A stretch of 17,965 nt of DNA from Candidatus Woesearchaeota archaeon (lineage in GTDB: Archaea; Nanobdellota; Nanobdellia; Woesearchaeales; WJKV01): assembly GCA_014728875.1 (NCBI GenBank), contig WJKV01000120.1, positions 1-17,965 on the forward strand. Direction: 5' to 3'. Below, one piece after another: positions 12,856 through 17,965 of the stretch. Under the pieces are notes generated by a model that searched no databases, was not told the origin of the DNA, and was given only the letters and a program-made list of their open reading frames with translations. The position numbers and the translations under genes are program-made. Position 1 is the first letter of the stretch. Each line of letters starts with the position of its first letter.

Positions 12856-13632
12856 TCAATATGATTCAAACATCTGAGAGAAGACAGAGGCAAAATACGG
12901 CGAATTCATCCAGACCGCGCTGTCATAATTTTTATGAACCTTGGAATCATCGACAAGCATGAACAAGATTTCCTGGTTATCTGCAATACAGAAACGCGCT
13001 TTCAGGTCGTGATTTTTAATCTGCGCCAGTTTTGAATATTTTGTTATGTTCTTTTTGCCTGACTGGTCCAGTTTGGAAGCGATCTTTAGTTTGACACCCC
13101 GCTTTTTTGCCCTTTCAAGATCCTTTTTGAAAAGCTCAAGAATCTCAAACAAAGAATCTGGCGTCAGCACCAAATCAAGGGAATCGCTTGCTGTTTTGAT
13201 CAGCATCAAGATGTGGTTAAGTATGTTTTCCTTGCCGTTGACCATGCCGGACAGTTCTGTCAGCTCGATGTTTTCCATGCCCTTTGCATGCAAGTTATTC
13301 AACTCGTTGATTATCTTGCTTTGTTTCAAGACCTCCAACTGTTCGATCTGATCCTTTGCTTTAGCAGTAAGCTTTGATTTCATCTGATTCAGGACTTTCT
13401 GTGGTGCGACTGCAACATATTCGATAGGTTTTGCATTTTTCATCTCAATAAAGCCTTTCTTTTCCAGACCCTCCAGAACATCGTAGCTTCTGCTTCTCGG
13501 CACACCGCTTATATCAGCAAGCTCTCCTGCTGTGCTTTTCCCTCTGGAAAGCAAAGCAGTCCATAATTTGCTCTCATAAGAATTCAGTCCAAATTCCTTT
13601 AGTTTATTTAAAAATGCCTTCTCAACAATCAT
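12856..13632 (-). CDS. TrmB-family transcriptional regulator
   Basis: A 258-residue member of the TrmB family, archaeal regulators that bind DNA through a winged helix and often sense sugars. The HTH is clear at about 10-75: LKEFGLNSYESKLWTALLSR, then STAGELADISGVPRSRSYDV, then LEGLEKKGFIEM. A helical linker follows (about 78-120). The C-terminal part (about 125-258) fits the shorter phospholipase-D-like TrmB regulatory domain (SLDLVLTPDSLFEILELF, KKRGVKLKIASKLDQS, FCIADNQEILFMLVDD). It lacks the long maltose-binding extension of Thermococcus TrmB. No sugar transporter is nearby, so the target and effector are unknown. GGGGG (13640-13644) lies 7 bases before the ATG. An inverted repeat lies just upstream and could be an autoregulatory site. 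Confidence 0.9.
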   Translation of the reverse strand: MIVEKAFLNKLKEFGLNSYESKLWTALLSRGKSTAGELADISGVPRSRSYDVLEGLEKKGFIEMKNAKPIEYVAVAPQKVLNQMKSKLTAKAKDQIEQLEVLKQSKIINELNNLHAKGMENIELTELSGMVNGKENILNHILMLIKTASDSLDLVLTPDSLFEILELFKKDLERAKKRGVKLKIASKLDQSGKKNITKYSKLAQIKNHDLKARFCIADNQEILFMLVDDSKVHKNYDSAVWMNSPYFASVFSQMFESY

Positions 13633-13655
13633 TCTCCTTCCCCCAAATAAATATG

Positions 13656-13679
13656 ATTCTTCCTCTTTTAAAAAAGAAT
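13656..13679 (-). promoter_or_regulatory. Inverted repeat over a possible TATA box of the TrmB-family gene
   Basis: ATTCTT-N12-AAGAAT flanks the A/T-rich TTTTTTAAAAG (13666-13675), 24-47 bases upstream of the TrmB-family ATG. A repressor bound here would block initiation, so self-regulation is possible. A second, stronger TATA candidate lies at 13717-13728. Confidence 0.35.
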
Positions 13680-13716
13680 ATCTAACAACCCCTTAAGCTT
13701 GTAGAATACTGTACAT

Positions 13717-13728
13717 ATTTATAAACAT
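13717..13728 (-). promoter_or_regulatory. Upstream TATA box for the TrmB-family gene
   Basis: ATGTTTATAAAT on the minus strand is a good TATA match in the 134-base gap after DP2. It would start transcription near 13695, giving a leader of about 63 bases that contains the inverted repeat at 13656-13679. Confidence 0.45.
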
Positions 13729-13766
13729 TTTGTTTTTTGCCATCTAAAAGTAACAAAAATAGAGAG

Positions 13767-16700
13767 CTAGAACCATTTGCCAAGGCCTTCTTGTTTTTCC
13801 TTGTCCTTGCCGAAAACGCTTTCTATCCTAACTTTTGTCAGTTCAAGGGTCTGGCGTATATATGGAGAAACATTGTAGCGCTCTGCTATGCTTAAACTAG
13901 GCTCCAGATATTTAGTCACACTGCCTTCGCTTATCGTAAAGATAATCCTTCCTTTCTTGCATTTAGGATTAGTGCATTTTCCAATCAATGGAGGCCGCCT
14001 GTACTTTGTATTGCATGTAACGCACCTGAACAGTTGCTGGGAAAACTTCCTTAAATTGCCTTTAGTATCCTTTACAAAGTGCTTGTTTATCACCAGTGCT
14101 GCAACATCTGCCTCATTAACTGCCCTGATCTTCTCTGCAATGTCCATTTGAACAAGCAGTTTTTCCTGCATTGCAGGTAGAGTCTTGTATGAAGAGATCA
14201 AGACGCCGTCATTAAAATCATCAGTATCATGGGTAAATCCATAGTCTTCATACTGGCCTGGCGAACCGAGACGCTCCATAACTTTTTCTATTTTTACATC
14301 CCAGGGATTCTTCCATTGCAGGCAGGCATTGTAAAATCCCAAAGGATATTTCCAGACAGTATCCATCTTGAAAACCATGTCATCAACTTCTGAAGCGGCA
14401 AGAACAGAAGTAAGTACCAATGGAGCATCCATGGTGCTTCCCCTTGTGCCTGGCAGATATTTTCGAGAAAAGTTCAAGAGGCCGTCCATAAGCATGAAGA
14501 TTCCTGCTTCATCGCCATCGCAATCCCTCCTCATTGCGCTGTGGATCAAGGGATGCGCCATCAAACCTTGGTTCTTACTGAAACCCAGGATTCGGACAAC
14601 CATGCCTGCGCTTGTATGCGGCGCCAAGCCTATCATCAGTTTGCCGACAAGATCGTCTCTTGTTTTGCAGTTATAATAAGCAGGCAGTTTGTAAAGCTTG
14701 ACAAGCAGTTCATCGACGAATTTTGTTACCTTGAGAAACACCTCATCGGCAGGGCTTTCAATTTCAGGACAGCAGGGAAGAACAATGTCCTGCGGCTTTA
14801 TCTCAATCACTTGATCATCTCTTTCTATAGGTTTTCCTTCAATATCCTTTGTATACCCTAGCTTTCTGAGTTTTTTTATTTGCACATTTATTTCCTTTGG
14901 CTTGAAATGCGTTATCGGTATCTCTGTTGCATCATATCGGATGGTGCCATCTTTGTTCACATACAAATCATACTTTGCTCTCAAAATGGGTTTTGCAAGA
15001 TGCTCAAGAAGGTGTTCTTCGTTCACTGTTCCCTTGATTCCTTTTATTGTATCGGGAAATAAGGTCGTGCCAAGGAGCTTCAGTGCATTGTCGAAATAAT
15101 GCTTTATATCTATGGGCCTGTTATCATAATAACGAAGATATTCGTGCTGGCATTCTTCAACATAGCCGCATTGTTTGCAGTGCTTTAATTTTTTTGTTTT
15201 CTTGCCGCAGTTCTCGCAAGAAGAGTATATGGTTATCCTATTGCAGGCCTCGCATTTGAATATAGGAAACGAAGAAGTTACTTTTCCAGTTTCTAATGCA
15301 GTATGAAAAGAACGCATCCTGCCGCCTTCTTCTCCTATCGGAAACAAACCGTGCGGGCTTCCTTTCAGTTTTCTCATCTTGCCTTTTTCGGGCCTTCCCA
15401 TCCTTGTACCTATGTATATGCCGCTCTTGTCTCTGATCCTTATCTTGGAACAATTGTTCAACTTTTCCAGCGGATCTGATCCTTCTGCCTGTTTGATCCT
15501 GTCAAAATCAAAATCAGCTAATTGAGTGAAAAACGGCAATGCATCTTCTTTTTCGATCACAACATATTCAGTAGCCATAATGTGCGGCACTCCCAAACAT
15601 TCCAGGACATTCTTTGCTTCCTGCATTATAGGGATTACTATTTTTTCTATGTCCTCGCCAATCTTAACATCTGCCTTCTTAAGCCATTCTATCAACAAAT
15701 TCAGGTCACCCAAAGAAATATCTTTCCAGTGATATGTATATCTCGGGTGCAGCGGAATTCCCAGATTATAAGATATAGATAATGCGTGGTTTTGAGATAT
15801 CTTTGTGTGCATTGGTTTTTTTAGCGCCTTCAGCAGAATCTCTTTTTTGATATTGCATAAATCGGCCGCCTTGTCCATGTCAAAACTTCCAAAATTGTCC
15901 ACAATTGCTTTTTCCAGTTCCAGCACCCACCATTCCTCGCAATAACCAGGAGGAACAAGTTTGTGCGCCCTGTCGAAAAAATCCCCGTAACAAATCAAGA
16001 TGTCGCCTAAAAACAGAATCTTTGCAATGTCCTTCTTGTGCTGTTTTGCTTCTTTTGCCGATTCAAGCCTGAGAACATTGCCGTTAGTAAGCTTGACAAC
16101 AGGCCCTTCTATTGTGTCACAAGGAGTATATATTGCGCCTTTGCTTGGGCGCTCCACTTTCATGTGGGTGCCTACTGCGATGAAATCGTTCAGCACGTGC
16201 ATTGTTGCCGGATGGATGCACTGGGCACTGTCTCCGCTCGTCCTTGCCCTGCCATAACGAAGCCTGAAACCTCCTTTTGACAAGGGATGCGCAAGCACAG
16301 GCCTTCCGCCGACAAGGTCGCTTATGTATGCATGGTCCGGAAGTATTTTCGGTTTCTCTTCATCTTTATCTTCTTGTTTTTTTCTTTTTTCTTGCTTTGC
16401 CCTGACTTCTTTCTGCACCTTGATAAAATCCTCGAGAAAGTTCCATTGTTCCATGTCAAATTCTTCGCCCCATTTAGACAGCTGGCTCCATAATTTAGGG
16501 GCTTTCAGGGGAAGGCAGCTGGACATGATCAAGCACATGCCACTCCTGATCAGGTTTGTTTCAACTCTTTGCAGATTTTTGTAATTCGGCACTTCTACTT
16601 TCTCAGTGGGGTCCCCGCCGATCTCTATAGGCATGTGTTTTGCCATGAAATCCACTTCTTCCTTGGACGGCATGTATTGAATCCTTACACATCTGTCATT

Positions 16701-17294
16701 GTAATGTTCCACTTCTGAAAAATAACGATTTATCTCGTTCTTATCAGGATCGTACATATCATACCCCATTTTCTTTCTTACATAGTCGCCGATCAAGACG
16801 CTGACTGCAGCACCTGTACCGCCTGCATTCCTAATCGGCCCTGAGAAATGCATGCAGAAATATTTCTTGCCGTCTCTTCTTTGTTTTATCTCCAGCCTGG
16901 TAAAGCCTTCGAGACATGCACTGACAACACCGACGGTCACATATGCAAATCCTGCTTTTATGCCGACTTCCATCGCTTCTCTTTCGTCGTCGAATTTGCA
17001 GATTTCCTGTTTTGCTATTTCCTCGGCGATCTTGAAAGCGACCCTCCAGTCAAGAACGCCGTATTTTTTCTCTAGCTCCTGTATCCTTGGGACCAGATTG
17101 CTGTCTTTGATCTGAGGAGCAATAGAAGAAATTAAACCTACTACCCTTTCTGCCATGTTTTTTGCAAGAGAAATCTCTACTTCGTCTGCAGGGTCGAGGT
17201 TTTTCTTCCTTGCTTGTGTAGCAATCGAATGAGAGTCCTCTACTTTCTTTCTTATGCTTTCAAAATACTTTCCCATTTCTTCTGAATATTCCAT
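13767..17294 (-). CDS. polC: DNA polymerase D (Pol II) large subunit DP2
   Basis: At 1175 residues this is a full-length DP2, the catalytic polymerase subunit of archaeal PolD, which replicates the chromosome with DP1. The double-psi-beta-barrel active site shows as RRDCDGDEAG (922-931), with Asp924, Asp926 and Asp928. Other family marks are HFSGPIRNAGGTGAA (149-163), EIGGDPTEKVEVPNYKNL (224-241), FRLRYGRARTSG (343-354) and GTRGSTMDAPLVLT (949-962). Zinc-binding cysteines occur in a middle cluster (681, 684, 693, 696, 706, 709, 715) and near the C-terminus (1091, 1094, 1107, 1112). The protein ends QEGLGKWF (1168-1175), a PIP box for PCNA. No intein interrupts the active site, a common insertion point in other archaea. 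The ATG follows the DP1 stop by six bases with no strong ribosome binding site, so translation is likely coupled. Confidence 0.97.
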   Translation of the reverse strand: MEYSEEMGKYFESIRKKVEDSHSIATQARKKNLDPADEVEISLAKNMAERVVGLISSIAPQIKDSNLVPRIQELEKKYGVLDWRVAFKIAEEIAKQEICKFDDEREAMEVGIKAGFAYVTVGVVSACLEGFTRLEIKQRRDGKKYFCMHFSGPIRNAGGTGAAVSVLIGDYVRKKMGYDMYDPDKNEINRYFSEVEHYNDRCVRIQYMPSKEEVDFMAKHMPIEIGGDPTEKVEVPNYKNLQRVETNLIRSGMCLIMSSCLPLKAPKLWSQLSKWGEEFDMEQWNFLEDFIKVQKEVRAKQEKRKKQEDKDEEKPKILPDHAYISDLVGGRPVLAHPLSKGGFRLRYGRARTSGDSAQCIHPATMHVLNDFIAVGTHMKVERPSKGAIYTPCDTIEGPVVKLTNGNVLRLESAKEAKQHKKDIAKILFLGDILICYGDFFDRAHKLVPPGYCEEWWVLELEKAIVDNFGSFDMDKAADLCNIKKEILLKALKKPMHTKISQNHALSISYNLGIPLHPRYTYHWKDISLGDLNLLIEWLKKADVKIGEDIEKIVIPIMQEAKNVLECLGVPHIMATEYVVIEKEDALPFFTQLADFDFDRIKQAEGSDPLEKLNNCSKIRIRDKSGIYIGTRMGRPEKGKMRKLKGSPHGLFPIGEEGGRMRSFHTALETGKVTSSFPIFKCEACNRITIYSSCENCGKKTKKLKHCKQCGYVEECQHEYLRYYDNRPIDIKHYFDNALKLLGTTLFPDTIKGIKGTVNEEHLLEHLAKPILRAKYDLYVNKDGTIRYDATEIPITHFKPKEINVQIKKLRKLGYTKDIEGKPIERDDQVIEIKPQDIVLPCCPEIESPADEVFLKVTKFVDELLVKLYKLPAYYNCKTRDDLVGKLMIGLAPHTSAGMVVRILGFSKNQGLMAHPLIHSAMRRDCDGDEAGIFMLMDGLLNFSRKYLPGTRGSTMDAPLVLTSVLAASEVDDMVFKMDTVWKYPLGFYNACLQWKNPWDVKIEKVMERLGSPGQYEDYGFTHDTDDFNDGVLISSYKTLPAMQEKLLVQMDIAEKIRAVNEADVAALVINKHFVKDTKGNLRKFSQQLFRCVTCNTKYRRPPLIGKCTNPKCKKGRIIFTISEGSVTKYLEPSLSIAERYNVSPYIRQTLELTKVRIESVFGKDKEKQEGLGKWF

Positions 17295-17300
17295 TTTGAT

Positions 17301-17965
17301 CTAGGTGAATTTCATAATCTTAACTTTTCTTGTCTGCAGATTGACAATGGGTACTTTTGCAGGTTCGGGCTGGGAACCGAACTTCAGGGCATATTCGCTA
17401 ATTCCGTTCCAGCAACTGCCAGTAATCAAAGTCACAGTCCTATAGTTTGAAGCCCCGGCCCTGTGCGTGTGGCCTGTAATGAAAAAATCAGGAACTGTCT
17501 CTATAACAAGCGGATCCTTCCTGCCGTCGGGCATATACAAGGTGCTTGTATGCGTCGGCGCCAAATGGCGCATCCTCAGCAAATATTTCAGGATCTTGTC
17601 TGGATTCAGGACGCCACCTTCCTCCCTAATCTTCTGAACATTGTCCAGATAATAAAAAACAGAGAACCCGTGATAGACCAAGACATCAAATCCTGGAAAG
17701 TTTTTTGTTTTGTGGATGTTCACCAAACCAGGACTGGTTATCATTGTGACATTCGGCAGTTCCCATAAAGGTCTTGCATATTCTTTCGACAATAAAGGCT
17801 GCGGATCAGCAATTCTCATCGCGTCATGGTTGCCCGGCCCTAAGATTATCTCTATGCTGTCAGGGATCTGGGATAAAATCTCTGCTGCTTTTTCATACTG
17901 GTCATAAACATCCTTGATCTCGAGATCGTGCTCTTGGTCCGGATGTATTCCCACCCCTTCTATGA
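17301..17965 (-). CDS. polB: DNA polymerase D small subunit DP1 (partial, cut by window edge)
   Basis: The C-terminal 220 or so residues of DP1, the Mre11-like 3'-5' proofreading exonuclease subunit of PolD. Calcineurin-type phosphoesterase motifs are present: GPGNHD (motif with Asn and His), YHGFS, and GHTHRAG near the end, followed by LITGSCWNG. The upstream part VGIHPDQEHDLEIKDVYDQY is the usual DP1 sequence after the first metal motif, which lies outside the window together with the N-terminal OB region. The frame stays open through 17965 (I-E-G before the GTG at 17954), so that GTG is internal and not the start. It lies six bases upstream of DP2 in the same operon. Confidence 0.94.
   Translation of the reverse strand, partial: IEGVGIHPDQEHDLEIKDVYDQYEKAAEILSQIPDSIEIILGPGNHDAMRIADPQPLLSKEYARPLWELPNVTMITSPGLVNIHKTKNFPGFDVLVYHGFSVFYYLDNVQKIREEGGVLNPDKILKYLLRMRHLAPTHTSTLYMPDGRKDPLVIETVPDFFITGHTHRAGASNYRTVTLITGSCWNGISEYALKFGSQPEPAKVPIVNLQTRKVKIMKFT

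Noticed and set aside
13685..13715. GTA-N8-TAC near the TrmB-family promoter as a known TrmB site
   Set aside because: The arms are only three bases long and the match to published TrmB motifs is too weak to support.
14368..14861. Plus-strand ORFs of 102 and 106 residues
   Set aside because: They are antisense to the highly conserved DP2 gene.
13767..17294. Intein in DP2
   Set aside because: The active-site block DCDGDEAG and the flanking conserved blocks are contiguous, and the length is normal for DP2 without an intein.
1..17965. CRISPR array, tRNA or rRNA genes, insertion sequences
   Set aside because: No regularly spaced direct repeats, cloverleaf-like segments, transposase genes or terminal inverted repeats were seen. 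All intergenic gaps are under 160 bases.

Overview
This is archaeal DNA, most likely from an uncultivated DPANN-type lineage of the Woesearchaeota/Pacearchaeota kind. The informational genes are diagnostic: both subunits of the archaea-only DNA polymerase D, a PCNA clamp, an archaeal histone, the Holliday junction resolvase Hjc, transcription factor E alpha and a TrmB-family regulator. Promoters are archaeal (purine-rich BRE followed by a TATA box), ribosome binding sites are GAGGTG-like, and several genes appear leaderless. The placement in DPANN is an inference from the small, lysine-rich and Cys-rich membrane proteins and from gene order; no rRNA gene is present to settle it.

Layout from left to right. 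Positions 1-957 (minus) are the start of an ABC exporter cut by the window edge. Positions 1080-1961 (minus) hold three small basic proteins: a 91-residue protein of unknown function with a very strong promoter and ribosome binding site, and a tandem pair that look like two divergent copies of one cold-shock/OB-like fold. The upstream member of the pair appears to start at an ATC codon. Then come PCNA and histone (minus), followed by the divergent hjc, tfe, an 84-residue PC4-like candidate and a 270-residue single-pass membrane protein (plus).

Positions 5395-12418 (minus) form a three-gene envelope operon: a 1288-residue secreted protein with tandem Ig-like domains and many cysteines, a polytopic membrane protein with a lysine-rich cytoplasmic tail, and a 762-residue protein anchored by a pilin-like N-terminus. 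A separate 97-residue membrane/coiled-coil protein with a highly basic tail and a TrmB-family regulator follow. The right end (13767-17965, minus) is the DNA polymerase D operon, DP1 (cut by the edge) then DP2.

Together the window joins a replication/chromatin/transcription neighbourhood (PolD, PCNA, histone, Hjc, TFE) to a cell-surface cassette of unknown function. DP2 ends in a PIP box, so it should dock on the PCNA encoded in the same window. The least explained signals are a 14-base element shared upstream of the BRE/TATA of three promoters, the ATC-start paralogous pair, and the surface cassette. There are no tRNA or rRNA genes, CRISPR arrays, insertion sequences or inteins that I can see, and no gene-free stretch longer than 300 bases.
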